Shown: positions 1 to 8,752 of the stretch, piece after piece
How positions within the stretch are numbered: position 1 is the stretch's first letter
How the letters are laid out: every line of letters begins with the position of its first letter
From: Synechococcus sp. CC9605
GTDB lineage: Bacteria > Cyanobacteriota > Cyanobacteriia > PCC-6307 > Cyanobiaceae
Reading direction: 5' to 3'
Assembly: GCF_000012625.1 (NCBI RefSeq)
Contig: NC_007516.1
Coordinates: 1,240,001-1,304,000, forward strand
Length of the DNA stretch: 64,000 nt
Made by a program: the position numbers and the translations under genes
The notes under the pieces: model-generated
Told to the model about the DNA's origin: nothing
Databases searched by the model: none
Seen by the model: only the letters and a program-made list of their open reading frames with translations

Positions 1-228
1 AACGCCGAGAACCTCGGTGTTCTTGCTGGAGAAATCGGCGTAGCGGTCGCTGAAAGCCGTGATTTCAGTCGGGCAAACGAAGGTGAAATCCAGTGGATAG
101 AAGAACAGCACCACGTACTTGCCCCGATACTGGGACAGGGTGACTTCCTTGAACTCCTGGTCCACCACTGCGGTGGCTGTGAAATCAGGGGCCAGCTGGC
201 CCACACGCAAGCAACCGGTGTCGGTCAT
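1..228 (-). CDS. 2-Cys peroxiredoxin, C-terminus cut by window edge
   Basis: Thioredoxin-dependent peroxidase that reduces H2O2 and alkyl hydroperoxides in the cytosol. The 76 visible codons start at the ATG complementary to 226-228 and show the typical N-terminal half: APDFTA near residue 13, then [13 protein letters not shown] with the peroxidatic cysteine at residue 52. This is the typical 2-Cys (AhpC/Prx1) signature. The resolving cysteine would lie beyond the window. It is divergent from the small gene at 350 across about 120 bp that should hold both promoters. Confidence 0.93.
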   Translation of the reverse strand, partial: MTDTGCLRVGQLAPDFTATAVVDQEFKEVTLSQYRGKYVVLFFYPLDFTFVCPTEITAFSDRYADFSSKNTEVLGV

Positions 229-349
229 GTTCGGGAGGTGAATGAGTGAGCTGAAGGCCGCAACCGACTTAACACGTAGTCGATCCGACTTCCAGTATCA
301 GGATTGAACCTATCACGACCATAGCCATCCGTCGCCATAAACTCAGTGG

Positions 350-673
350 ATGACTGACCAACTCACGAGCTGGGATCCTGCGCTCCTGCGCAAGTTCAGT
401 TCCACCGGACATTTCCGTCTGCTGAACCAACTGAAGGGAGATCTGCGCAAGAAACCCCTGGACAGAGACCAGCGCACTGGCCAGCTGAGGAGTCTGGGTG
501 GGAATCGCGGCGCAACCCGGCGTTCGATGCCAACGAGAAACGTTGAGCCGGCACCAGCACCCTCACCCGCCGCACCCGCACCGACAGTGGTTGTTGAGAC
601 CGTGGCTCAGCCCACCAAGGAAGAACAGCCGAAATCCTTCCGAGACCGCCTCAATGCCATCGACATGCGCTGA
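350..673 (+). CDS. Conserved cyanobacterial hypothetical protein, 107 aa
   Basis: Family not recognised by name. The first 50 residues are basic and look folded; residues 64-82 are a Pro/Ala-rich linker; the end is a short charged helix (FRDRLNAIDMR). There is no signal peptide or membrane segment, so it is probably cytosolic. Codon use matches its core neighbours and it ends about 50 bp before the tRNA. Two overlapping frames on the same segment are less convincing. Confidence 0.65.
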   Translation: MTDQLTSWDPALLRKFSSTGHFRLLNQLKGDLRKKPLDRDQRTGQLRSLGGNRGATRRSMPTRNVEPAPAPSPAAPAPTVVVETVAQPTKEEQPKSFRDRLNAIDMR

Positions 674-720
674 GGCTGAACCCTTGAGATGTATGATGGG
701 GACTTGCCTGAAGGGCCTGC

Positions 721-794
721 GTCAGAGTAGCTCAGCTGGTTAGAGCACAGGATTCATAACCCTGAGGTCGGGAGTTCAAGTCTCCCCTCTGACA
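721..794 (+). tRNA. tRNA-Met (CAU anticodon), elongator type
   Basis: A full cloverleaf can be drawn. The acceptor stem is gtcagag (721-727) with ctctgac (787-793) and discriminator A794. The D arm is at 730-746, the anticodon CAT at 755-757 in loop ttcataa, and the T arm gggag-ttcaagt-ctccc ends at 786. CCA is not encoded. A fully paired first acceptor base pair argues against the initiator tRNA; a tRNA-Ile(k2CAU) cannot be excluded by eye. Confidence 0.93.
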
Positions 795-855
795 TTCATT
801 GTTCCGAGTTGTCGAGCAAACAGCTCGAGACCGGATCGGTCATGAAATAGTTGAT

Positions 856-1944
856 TCAGGCCTTTCGTGCCGGCAGCTTGACCAAGGGATTGAGTGCTGC
901 GCCACCGGCTCGACGGATTTCGAAGTGAAGGTGAGGTCCGGTGCTACGTCCGGTGCTTCCCATCAGTGAAATGCGAGCCCCGCGAGGAACAACTTGTCCT
1001 TTTTTGACCAGAAGGCGGCTGTTGTGGGCATAACGCGTGGATTCACCATCACTGTGAGCAATTTCAACCAGGTATCCGTAGGCACCGCTCCAGCCGGAAT
1101 AGGAGACAATCCCATCTCGTGCTGCAACGACAGGTGTTCCGGTGTTGTTGGCGATATCAATCCCTTTGTGCATCCGACCCCAACGCCATCCATAACCAGA
1201 GGTAAAAACACCCTTTGTTGGCCATTGATAACCCACGATCGGTGGTTTGAGGCTGTCGGGTTGATCCGCCATCGGGAGAAGCGTGTGCTCTGGCCAAGCA
1301 GCACCTCCACTTCGGAGCGGACGAACAGCAAGCAGGGACTGGCCGGAAGAAGCCTGGGCGACTTGAAGTTCCCGACCAACCGTCAGAGCACTGAGTTCAA
1401 GCCCTGGATTCCAGGTCTTGAGCTGCTCTTGGGTGACGCCGTGGCGCTTGAGGAAGGCAGCCAGGGAATCACCTTTCTGGATTTTCGCAAGGGTGCCGAC
1501 CGGTGGCGGGGCGGCCACTGGAAGCGTCTGACGCTCACTGTTCCGCTTGAGTGACGACAACGTCCCAGCAACAACCCGGGCAGAACGAGGCAGGGAAAGC
1601 CAACTCTCTTTCGCGAAAACGTGGGAGGAAGGCACGTTGTTCAACGCGGCCAGAGCCTCACGATCAAGTTTGAACAGTTCAGCAAAACGCCTCAGCGACG
1701 TTTCGCGAACAACCTCGAACCAAACCGGATTTGTTGGTTCGGCTTTGCTTACAACAGCGTTGATTACCGGAGGATCAAGAGCTGGCAGCGGAGGCAACTC
1801 AGCAAGCTCAAAGGTGGCGTTATCGGCAATTCCGGGCAGAGAAGCCCACAAACCCAAGGACAGCACAGGGCTTACAGCAGCTGCCAGAGCAAGCGGTGCG
1901 CGCATGAAAACCCTTAGACGCGTTGAGGGTAACGATCCGAACAT
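856..1944 (-). CDS. LysM and M23 (LytM-type) peptidoglycan endopeptidase
   Basis: Predicted exported cell-wall hydrolase or an activator of one. An N-terminal hydrophobic segment (about residues 16-40) acts as signal or anchor. Two LysM-like repeats follow, around residues 74-120 and 150-196. The C-terminal M23 domain has the zinc-ligand patterns HKGID (His259) and HLHFE (His338 and His340), so it looks catalytically competent. The internal ATG at 1905, directly before the hydrophobic stretch, is an equally good start. It stands alone, 33 bp from trmL, which runs in the same direction. Confidence 0.88.
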   Translation of the reverse strand: MFGSLPSTRLRVFMRAPLALAAAVSPVLSLGLWASLPGIADNATFELAELPPLPALDPPVINAVVSKAEPTNPVWFEVVRETSLRRFAELFKLDREALAALNNVPSSHVFAKESWLSLPRSARVVAGTLSSLKRNSERQTLPVAAPPPVGTLAKIQKGDSLAAFLKRHGVTQEQLKTWNPGLELSALTVGRELQVAQASSGQSLLAVRPLRSGGAAWPEHTLLPMADQPDSLKPPIVGYQWPTKGVFTSGYGWRWGRMHKGIDIANNTGTPVVAARDGIVSYSGWSGAYGYLVEIAHSDGESTRYAHNSRLLVKKGQVVPRGARISLMGSTGRSTGPHLHFEIRRAGGAALNPLVKLPARKA

Positions 1945-1977
1945 CCCGGCGCAAGGGGGATTGGAGCAGTGGTGGGA

Positions 1978-2469
1978 TCACCACAACTGCAACTGCTGAC
2001 CAGCCACATAGGTGACCAGAGCGCAGGCCACAGAAAGGTTGAGGCTGCGCACGCCTCCCTGGCCAGCGTCATCAGCTGCTCCAGGCATGGGGATCGTGAG
2101 GATGCTGTCGCAGGCATCGCGTACCGATTCCGGAAGCCCCGTGTCTTCCCGGCCAAACAGCAGCACATCGCCGCGTTGGAACGTGAACGAAGTCAGCGAG
2201 GAGCCACCGCGACGGCTGCAGCCGATCAACCTCTGCCCTGGACGAAGCCCGGCTTGAAACTCAGGGAAGTTCGAAGCAATCGAGAGCTGCACATGGGGCC
2301 AGTAATCGAGGCCGGCACGGCGCACGCTGCGATCATCCACCTTGAAGCCAAGGGGCTCAATCAGGGTTAACGGAATCCTGAAGGCCGCCGAGGTGCGAGC
2401 GATATTGCCGGTGTTCGGTGGAATCTGGGGCTCGAACAGGGCGATCCGCAGGGGTGAGATCTCAGTCAT
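1978..2469 (-). CDS. trmL: tRNA (cytidine/uridine-34 2'-O)-methyltransferase TrmL
   Basis: SPOUT-class methyltransferase that uses S-adenosylmethionine to 2'-O-methylate the wobble base of tRNA-Leu isoacceptors. The 163-aa length is usual. Family motifs are visible: LFEPQIPPNTGNIAR at the N-terminus, then DVLLFGREDTGLPE and a C-terminal trefoil-knot segment with IPMPG and SLNLSVACALV. Its start overlaps the stop of cobU by 4 bp, so it is probably the downstream gene of that transcript. Confidence 0.93.
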   Translation of the reverse strand: MTEISPLRIALFEPQIPPNTGNIARTSAAFRIPLTLIEPLGFKVDDRSVRRAGLDYWPHVQLSIASNFPEFQAGLRPGQRLIGCSRRGGSSLTSFTFQRGDVLLFGREDTGLPESVRDACDSILTIPMPGAADDAGQGGVRSLNLSVACALVTYVAGQQLQLW

Positions 2470-3050
2470 GGCACCTCATGGCCAAGGGCATGAAGGTTCA
2501 GAGCGCGACCTTGGAGAACGAGCCAGGCGCCGTCGGCGACGCGATCCAGCGCTTGGGCCAGACTTCCGAGACGATCCCGGAACAATCCACCAATGCGTGT
2601 TGGGGGAACAACCCCCCATCCTGTCTCTTCGATCACCAGAACAAACGTGCAGTGGGATGACCTGATCGATGCGATCAGTCGTTCACAGAGCTGATCCCAG
2701 TCCGATGCAGTGAGTTCAAGGTGGTGGGCAACAAAGCCACCGAGTGCGTCAATCAGGACAGATTGCCCCGGAGCCAGGTTGTCGATGAAGTTCACCAGCG
2801 CGGCTCCAGATTCAGCCACACTCCAGTGGTCGGGTCGACGCTTCCGGTGGGCCTCCAGTCGCATCTGCCAATCACGGTCATCCGGCCGGGTGGCGGCCGT
2901 GGCGATGTAGGTCACAACAGGATGATGATGCAAGAGATGCTCAGCCCACCGGCTCTTTCCGCTGCGGGCCGGGCCGCTCACGAGAATCAAGCGGCTGGTT
3001 TGGCATGCACCGGCGGGCTCCAAATGGACCGTGGAATCACCCACCACCAT
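2466..3050 (-). CDS. cobU: Adenosylcobinamide kinase / guanylyltransferase
   Basis: Bifunctional enzyme of the last steps of cobalamin biosynthesis: it phosphorylates adenosylcobinamide and transfers GMP to give AdoCbi-GDP. The P-loop GPARSGKSRWAE lies around residues 26-37, followed by the family segments VTYIATA and LIDALGGFVAHHL. The 194-aa length is normal. It overlaps pcxA upstream by 14 bp and trmL downstream by 4 bp. It fits the aerobic CobN and B12-dependent MetH elsewhere in the window, all part of B12 synthesis and use. Confidence 0.92.
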   Translation of the reverse strand: MVVGDSTVHLEPAGACQTSRLILVSGPARSGKSRWAEHLLHHHPVVTYIATAATRPDDRDWQMRLEAHRKRRPDHWSVAESGAALVNFIDNLAPGQSVLIDALGGFVAHHLELTASDWDQLCERLIASIRSSHCTFVLVIEETGWGVVPPTRIGGLFRDRLGSLAQALDRVADGAWLVLQGRALNLHALGHEVP

Positions 3051-4185
3051 TCATCCCCTTCAACGTTGCGACGGACGATGGAGATACACGGTTGAGATAT
3101 CTGAAAATCCAGTACTTGAAAATCGTCGCCAACACCACGGGGAATGTTGCGATGAAGAGATTGACGAAACTCTGGCTGGAGGGAAGGCCGAAATGGTCAG
3201 CAACTCCATCCAGCAGCACCGACCATCCTTCGGGGCTGTGGTAACCCACAAAGATGTCTGTGAACAAGATGATGGCGAAGGCCTTGGCGGAATCACTCAG
3301 CCCGTAGACAGCTTCATCCACGAATCCTCGAAGAACCCGCAGTTCATCACGGCTCATCAAACAGACCACAGCAAAGGCGATCAGGCCTGCCAAATCCGCA
3401 AAGACGTTTTTGATTGCTTTGAGACTTTCCTCATCGGCATCGTGCTTGAGCTCGGTCGCTTTTTCCGTGAGCTTGTTGCGCAGTTCTGCATCATCGAGGG
3501 GTTCCACACCCTTGAGAAAGGCATCAAACTCAAGCTCCTGTTTGTATAAACGAAGCTTCTTTGCTGCTTTTTCTTCCAGTAGCGGCTTGGGATAACTCAA
3601 GAAGGGCAATTCGGGTGAGAACTGATTCACCGCAGGGGAAATCAGATAAGTCCCCGAGATTTGCGACACCAACAAAGGGACCAGGACCAAAAGCAACAAC
3701 ACCCTCAGTGAGATCAGCGTTGTGTCACGACGGCGGCGAAAACCGGCGACGACACTGTCTTCTGTAGAGGGGTCTAGCTGAAGTCGAATGCTGTCAAAGA
3801 CACCCAGGAGTGAGCGGGGCAAGGCATCCGGTGAACGGCTGATTGAAGGCGAACTGGTGGATCGTCTGGATCCGTAGCGGCTGACGATGGATTCGATCAG
3901 TTGGAGTTGACGCAGCTCCTGAGAATCCAGCTGACCTCTCTGATCTGAGAGTTTGGCTGCTGAACTACGGCAGATGGACAGAGCGGTTTTGAAGCGGCGC
4001 AGAATCGTTGCCTGCACCGAGCGAGGAACGGAGAGTTTGAGCTCCGGACGGATCTGTCGGTCGCCGTAATACTCGAGTTCAAGGCTTTGAATCAGCAGAG
4101 CCGCGTCGTAACCACGCTCAAGATCACCAGACAGTTCAACGGATTGACTGGTGCTGAACAGGTTGATCCAGTTACGGCGGCTCAT
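3037..4185 (-). CDS. pcxA: Proton extrusion protein PcxA (CemA family)
   Basis: Cytoplasmic-membrane protein needed for light-induced Na+-dependent proton extrusion in cyanobacteria and related to chloroplast CemA. The N-terminal third (about 150 residues) is soluble and charged. Membrane segments follow around residues 178-200 (LRVLLLLVLVPLLV), near 265, near 305 (AFAIILFTDIFVGYHS) and near 345. The end FKYWIFRYLNRVSPSSVATLK is typical of the family. The start is 13 bp downstream of the psb32 stop, suggesting cotranscription of psb32-pcxA-cobU-trmL. Confidence 0.9.
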   Translation of the reverse strand: MSRRNWINLFSTSQSVELSGDLERGYDAALLIQSLELEYYGDRQIRPELKLSVPRSVQATILRRFKTALSICRSSAAKLSDQRGQLDSQELRQLQLIESIVSRYGSRRSTSSPSISRSPDALPRSLLGVFDSIRLQLDPSTEDSVVAGFRRRRDTTLISLRVLLLLVLVPLLVSQISGTYLISPAVNQFSPELPFLSYPKPLLEEKAAKKLRLYKQELEFDAFLKGVEPLDDAELRNKLTEKATELKHDADEESLKAIKNVFADLAGLIAFAVVCLMSRDELRVLRGFVDEAVYGLSDSAKAFAIILFTDIFVGYHSPEGWSVLLDGVADHFGLPSSQSFVNLFIATFPVVLATIFKYWIFRYLNRVSPSSVATLKGMNGGG

Positions 4186-4198
4186 CGCAGTTGTTCAA

Positions 4199-4870
4199 TC
4201 AGCGGGAGAACACCCACCAGGTGGCCATCGGAATGATGGTGCCAAGCACCAGCAGAATGATCACCCACTTGGTGGCATCGCTTTCAGCCGTTTCAGCCTT
4301 GGTGGGGATGTTTGTAGGAAGAGTGACCCGTTCGATCTCCTTCGGGGGGCCGGGATCTTCCCCACCTGAAAGAACGGTTGAAAGGCGAGTCAGCCCATCA
4401 ACAGAGGCCTGGCGGTAACGATCTCCATCCCGAAGAGGGACAGTCATCGTTGTACGAGCTGTGCTTTTGAGCAGGCTGGACGGCAGCTGTGCTTCGAGCT
4501 CCTGATTGGCAACCACGGCGGATCGCTTGTTCGAGGTCTCGATCAGCATCAACAGCAAAGGATTACTGCTGGGTGAGCTCCAGGTCTCAAGGAGATCCTC
4601 GCCGAAGCTGTTCAAGCTGATGCCGTAATCCAGACGCCGCAGTGTGATCAATCGGGCATCCACCCGTTGATCCTCAAAACTGCGCAATTTCGCTTCCAAT
4701 TCACCACGGCTGGCGCGGCTGAGCACGTCCGCATCGTCGATCACCAGTGCATCCGGCAGGCTTCCACCCAGAGCAGCAGGGGAGATCGCCAGGCTGGCAG
4801 GGGCCCAGAGAAGAAGGCAGATCCCGAAACTGAGCAGGCTGGCCAACAGGCGTCGGACGGAACGGGACAT
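4199..4870 (-). CDS. psb32: Psb32-like TPM-domain protein, photosystem II repair
   Basis: Related to cyanobacterial Psb32 and plant TLP18.3, which protect photosystem II and speed its repair. The chosen ATG gives a signal peptide (residues 1-28, ending LWAPASLA), a lumenal TPM domain with the motif VIDDADVLSRASRGELEAKL, and a C-terminal anchor WVIILLVLGTIIPMATWWVF. That topology is the family's. An upstream ATG seven codons earlier (4891) is possible but would lengthen the signal peptide. It is followed closely by pcxA. Confidence 0.87.
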   Translation of the reverse strand: MSRSVRRLLASLLSFGICLLLWAPASLAISPAALGGSLPDALVIDDADVLSRASRGELEAKLRSFEDQRVDARLITLRRLDYGISLNSFGEDLLETWSSPSSNPLLLMLIETSNKRSAVVANQELEAQLPSSLLKSTARTTMTVPLRDGDRYRQASVDGLTRLSTVLSGGEDPGPPKEIERVTLPTNIPTKAETAESDATKWVIILLVLGTIIPMATWWVFSR

Positions 4871-4903
4871 CCCTTCAAGCGTTATGACCACCTCAGTCTG
4901 CCG

Positions 4904-5311
4904 TCAGCTGTCCAGCATGTCGCGGTTTAACGCCGCAATTGCCTCGACAACCATGCGGGCATCGTTGTCGGGCATCGTCATCTGACGGGTGAGCTGGTCC
5001 AGGAGGTCGGTCTCCTCCGCTGTGATCTTGCGGTCGGCATGCACAAGATGTGCTGCCACCGCCAGGGCCGACTGCTGCTGGTTTTGATTGAGTTGCGGCA
5101 AGGCGGAGCTGATCAAGCCTTGAACACCCTGCTCCCGCAACAGTTGCAGCAAACGATCAAATAATTCACCCATCGCTGCTTCAGAGCTGTCGCTGTACAG
5201 CGATCGGTACTCCAGCTGACAGCGCAGGGCATGGGCTTCATCCCGCCCAAGCTTTCCGTCACAAGCAACGGCGGCAAGGGCAATGGCGGCAAAAGCCTCG
5301 GGGGTCGTCAT
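4904..5311 (-). CDS. TerB-like (tellurite resistance TerB family) protein
   Basis: All-helical protein of 135 residues with two TerB-like halves, each with an acidic helix-loop motif: VACDGKLGRDEA near residue 16 and VHADRKITAEETD near residue 95. TerB domains are metal-binding-like helical bundles of uncertain function; a tellurite role is not implied here. The start MTTPEAF was chosen because frames upstream lack coding character. It lies 33 bp upstream of psb32 on the same strand. Confidence 0.78.
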   Translation of the reverse strand: MTTPEAFAAIALAAVACDGKLGRDEAHALRCQLEYRSLYSDSSEAAMGELFDRLLQLLREQGVQGLISSALPQLNQNQQQSALAVAAHLVHADRKITAEETDLLDQLTRQMTMPDNDARMVVEAIAALNRDMLDS

Positions 5312-5367
5312 GGCAGGGACGCACATGTCGGTATTTGAGCAGGATGATTGCGTTCTGACAGCACCCT

Positions 5368-6024
5368 TTGTTGATGCCAGGTCCCGCCCGTGCCGTTCTG
5401 ATCTGCGCGCTCCTGTTGCTGGGTCTGACCGTGACCAATGCGGGCGTGGCGGAGACCGTGACTCCCGAGCTGCAAAGGGCAGAGGTGCTGGCAGGAATGG
5501 CATCAGTTGGGCTGATGCTTGTGGCGGTGCTCTGGACACGGGCCAATCCCAGATCAGCGGAGAAGGTTCCGTTGAAGGGAGAACAGGGACTCGTGATGAT
5601 GGATCAGTACAACGCGGTTCAGAAACAGGAGCTGGCTTGGGGCAGCCACATGCTGCTGACAGCGACGCCAGCGGCTTCCGTGCTGGTGCTCTGGCGGGAT
5701 CAGATTGTGCTGCGTCGCGGCTTGATCAGTCAGGAACCATTCGAGCCAGGGGCGATCACCAAGCGGGCCATGGAGCGTGATCAAACCATCTCCCTGGTGA
5801 ACACCACACTCTTTCCGGGACGGGCGGAATTCGACGCAATGTTACCGTCACTCCCTGCCATTGTTGTATGCCCCATGGGAAACGAGGGGGCCGTGATCGT
5901 GGGGGGCTGGTCGCCCCGATGTTTCACCCGTTCGGATGAACGATGGCTGGAGGGCTGGTCACAGCGCCTCAGAACGACACTCGGGGACGACGTGGTTTCT
6001 CCTGTGCCGCCGGACTCAATTTGA
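5368..6024 (+). CDS. Cofactor assembly of complex C subunit B (CCB2/CCB4-like)
   Basis: Member of the cyanobacterial family related to plant CCB2/CCB4, which attach haem c(i) to cytochrome b6. Two membrane helices are near the N-terminus (residues 8-30 and 44-62), then a soluble domain with ASVLVLWRDQIVLRRG and PMGNEGAVIVGGWSPRCFT. The 218-aa length fits. Its 3' end overlaps the converging lptC by 56 bp. The family call is from recalled sequence pattern only. Confidence 0.72.
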   Translation: MLMPGPARAVLICALLLLGLTVTNAGVAETVTPELQRAEVLAGMASVGLMLVAVLWTRANPRSAEKVPLKGEQGLVMMDQYNAVQKQELAWGSHMLLTATPAASVLVLWRDQIVLRRGLISQEPFEPGAITKRAMERDQTISLVNTTLFPGRAEFDAMLPSLPAIVVCPMGNEGAVIVGGWSPRCFTRSDERWLEGWSQRLRTTLGDDVVSPVPPDSI

Positions 6025-7135
6025 TCGTGGATTCAACCCGTGCTCCGGATTGGCCGAAGCGAATCTCACCGTCCTCAGAGATCTTGGCCTCCATGCGTGA
6101 GGCCCGTGTGATCTGCTCGGGGTTCGTCCGCCGAAGAACCACATCCCCATCGGCCACAACCCGTTCACGGCGCCAGTTCCAGGCACAACGCCGGGCTGTC
6201 AAAAATGCCGTCTTCTGCTGCATTCGGCAGCCACTGGAAATAATCACGGTGCCAGTGCGCTCATCAAGCTTGAACCCTGTGCCCTGCACGTTGCTGTTTT
6301 TCAGATCGGCCTGAACGGGTTGATCGGATTGCAGTTGCTTCTCTGAAAACAACCAGCGCGTCCGACCGGCAGTGATACGGCCTCGGTCGCCTTCGAGCTC
6401 AAGCGTGACCGGTTGTTGTAAGTCGAGGTATCCTTCGCGGGTGTTGCCATTCAGCCCAGAGGCGCTGAGCGTGCGGCCATCAGTGCGGGAGGCCTCCACC
6501 GGCCCAGGCGCCTGCATCAAACCGCTCTTCAGATTCCAGCTCCCGCTGCCACCCCGCACCACAGTGGAAGCAGCACTTGTTTGATCAACACGGTTCAGCT
6601 GGGTTGGGCCGCTGAACACAAGCACCTCGCTGTCCTGCTGAAACGTCAGCTCGCGGGAGCGAATTTGCGTCTGGCCATCATTGGCCTTGGGCCGTTGATT
6701 GATCACCATCCGCGATTGCGATGGCGTCCAAATCAGATTGTCTCCCTCGATCGTCAGCCCCCGTTGGTTTAACTGCCGCAGCTGAACCGACCCTTCCAGC
6801 ACAACGAGCTCACCATCCCGCAACACCGTGGCAAGATCGGCCGTAATTCTGTATCTGGGTTGATCGTTTTGATAGAGGAGGCCTTCGGGACGTCGCGCAC
6901 GGATGGTTCGACTGCTGAGGTCGTAACGCGCCTCGGGGCTGGTTAGATCCCAGTCACGATCTCCGTTGTCGGCACGCTGACTCAGATCCAGCGATCGGAA
7001 CACAAAGGACGGCGTCGGTGCAACCGCCATCAATCTGCGGGGACTGCAAGCAGCCATCAATGCACTCGCCAGAAGGGCTGCTGTCAGACCACAACGCGAC
7101 AAGCGACCCAGCATGCTTTGTTCAGAGCGGTTCAT
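5969..7135 (-). CDS. lptC: LptC/LptA-like lipopolysaccharide transport protein
   Basis: Predicted periplasmic bridge component of lipopolysaccharide export. It begins with a hydrophobic segment ending in a lipobox-like LASALMAACS (Cys near residue 29). The rest is a long beta-rich domain with repeated OstA-like strands such as LYQNDQPRYRITADLATVLRD and LEGDNLIWTPSQSRMVINQR. At 388 residues it is longer than enterobacterial LptC, as in other cyanobacteria. Its start overlaps the metG stop by 14 bp, so it is probably translated from the metG transcript; an internal ATG at codon 8 is an alternative start. Confidence 0.83.
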   Translation of the reverse strand: MNRSEQSMLGRLSRCGLTAALLASALMAACSPRRLMAVAPTPSFVFRSLDLSQRADNGDRDWDLTSPEARYDLSSRTIRARRPEGLLYQNDQPRYRITADLATVLRDGELVVLEGSVQLRQLNQRGLTIEGDNLIWTPSQSRMVINQRPKANDGQTQIRSRELTFQQDSEVLVFSGPTQLNRVDQTSAASTVVRGGSGSWNLKSGLMQAPGPVEASRTDGRTLSASGLNGNTREGYLDLQQPVTLELEGDRGRITAGRTRWLFSEKQLQSDQPVQADLKNSNVQGTGFKLDERTGTVIISSGCRMQQKTAFLTARRCAWNWRRERVVADGDVVLRRTNPEQITRASRMEAKISEDGEIRFGQSGARVESTIKLSPAAQEKPRRPRVSF

Positions 7136-8666
7136 CCAGTTCCAACCGCTGCATCACCGGAGTTGGCTTGGGCAGGGCAGAACCGCTGCACAGCCTGCCC
7201 CAATTCAGCTGATTCGACCAGTTGTTTGGATCCAAGCTCTCCCCGAGTTGGGACAGGATCCGCTCGCTGAGATCGGGAAGCAGCGGGGCAAGCAGGAGCC
7301 CAACGATGCGGGTGGTTTCCAGCACAGCGAACAAATCCTCGGCCACGCCTGCCTCTTGGCCGGGTTCCTTCATGCGACTCCATGGAGCCGTGTCATTGAG
7401 ATGACCGTTCGCCGCAATGGCCAGCTGAAGAATCGATTCGGCCGCGGTCTTGAACGCGAGCTGAGGCATCGCCTCCATCACCGTGCTGATAGTTTCCGCA
7501 GCCTTGAGGGCCAGCGGATGGTCAGCCTCTGAGGCTGCTCCTGCTGGGGGGACGCCGTCATCGAACCACTTGCGGGCCATCGACGAGGTTCGGTTCAGCA
7601 GGTTGCCGATGGTGTTGGCCAGGTCGTTGTTGACCAGATCCACAAAGCGTTGTTGCTGGAAATCTCCGTCGTCTCCGAATTGGATGTCGCGCAGGAGATA
7701 CCAGCGAACGGCATCAGTGCCGCATCGCTCCAGCAACAGTTCCGGGTCGAGCACATTGCCCAGGGACTTACCCATTTTCTGCCCCTCCCGGGTCAGGAAG
7801 CCATGGCCGAAAACCTTTTGCGGCACCGGCAGTCCTGCAGACATGCACATGGCCGGCCAGAACACGGCATGGAAGCGAAGAATGTCCTTGCCGATCACAT
7901 GCACGGAGGCAGGCCAGCCGCAGGATGCCAGCCGATCCAGCGATACCGCTTCACCGTCATCCAGAAGTGCTGTGAGATAGCCCAGCAGGGCATCAAACCA
8001 GACGTAGAAGGTGTGACCGGGATGGTCGTGGACAGGAAGTCCCCAGGACACATTCACCCGTGAAATGGAGAAGTCGTGCAGGCCTTGGGCGACGAAATTG
8101 CGCACTTCCTGGCGTCTGCTGACAGGGGCAATGAAGTCGTCCCGAGCCACCAACTCTTCAATGGCGGATTGATAGCGGGAGAGCCGGAAGAAGAGGTTCT
8201 CCTCATCGCGCCATTCCAACGGCTTGCGGTGGATCGGACAGGAGGGCGACTCCGCCTCGGCCGGATCGTCCTTGTATTCCTCGCAATCGACGCAGTACCA
8301 GCCCGTCTGTTTGCCGACAACGATGTCGCCGGATGCCTTAACCCGTTCGTAGAACTCACCCACCAACTCCAGGTGACGCGGGTTGGTGGTGCGCACGAAG
8401 CGATCGTCGGAAATTCCCCACTGATTCCACAGATCGCGGTAGCGGCTGCTGACGCGATCGCAGTGGTCTTGCGGGCTCAGCTGCTGACGTTCTGCGGTGC
8501 GTTGAATCTTCTGGCCATGCTCATCAACGCCGGTCACGAAGGTCACCTTCTCCCCCAGGAGCCGCTCGAAACGAGCCAGGGCGTCACAGGCCAGCGTGGT
8601 GTAAGTGCTGCCCAGGTGGGGACGGTCGTTGACGTAATAGAGCGGAGTCGTAAGGGTGTAGGGCAT
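7122..8666 (-). CDS. metG: Methionyl-tRNA synthetase
   Basis: Class I aminoacyl-tRNA synthetase that charges tRNA-Met. The HIGH-like motif is PLYYVNDRPHLGSTYTT near residue 8 and the KMSKS loop is GQKMGKSLGN near residue 295. A connective peptide with the zinc-ligand pair CVDCEE and CPIH sits around residues 125-145. The 514-aa length matches the short form without the C-terminal dimerisation domain. The start is the first ATG and gives the conserved MPYTLTTPLYY beginning. lptC follows with overlap. Confidence 0.96.
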   Translation of the reverse strand: MPYTLTTPLYYVNDRPHLGSTYTTLACDALARFERLLGEKVTFVTGVDEHGQKIQRTAERQQLSPQDHCDRVSSRYRDLWNQWGISDDRFVRTTNPRHLELVGEFYERVKASGDIVVGKQTGWYCVDCEEYKDDPAEAESPSCPIHRKPLEWRDEENLFFRLSRYQSAIEELVARDDFIAPVSRRQEVRNFVAQGLHDFSISRVNVSWGLPVHDHPGHTFYVWFDALLGYLTALLDDGEAVSLDRLASCGWPASVHVIGKDILRFHAVFWPAMCMSAGLPVPQKVFGHGFLTREGQKMGKSLGNVLDPELLLERCGTDAVRWYLLRDIQFGDDGDFQQQRFVDLVNNDLANTIGNLLNRTSSMARKWFDDGVPPAGAASEADHPLALKAAETISTVMEAMPQLAFKTAAESILQLAIAANGHLNDTAPWSRMKEPGQEAGVAEDLFAVLETTRIVGLLLAPLLPDLSERILSQLGESLDPNNWSNQLNWGRLCSGSALPKPTPVMQRLELDEPL

Positions 8667-8752
8667 CAGAAAAGTTCGAACTCCGCTGCACCGCAGCGAC
8701 GACAGACTCTAACGAGCATGCCCAATACGCTCCACGCCAACCCGCCCTCACC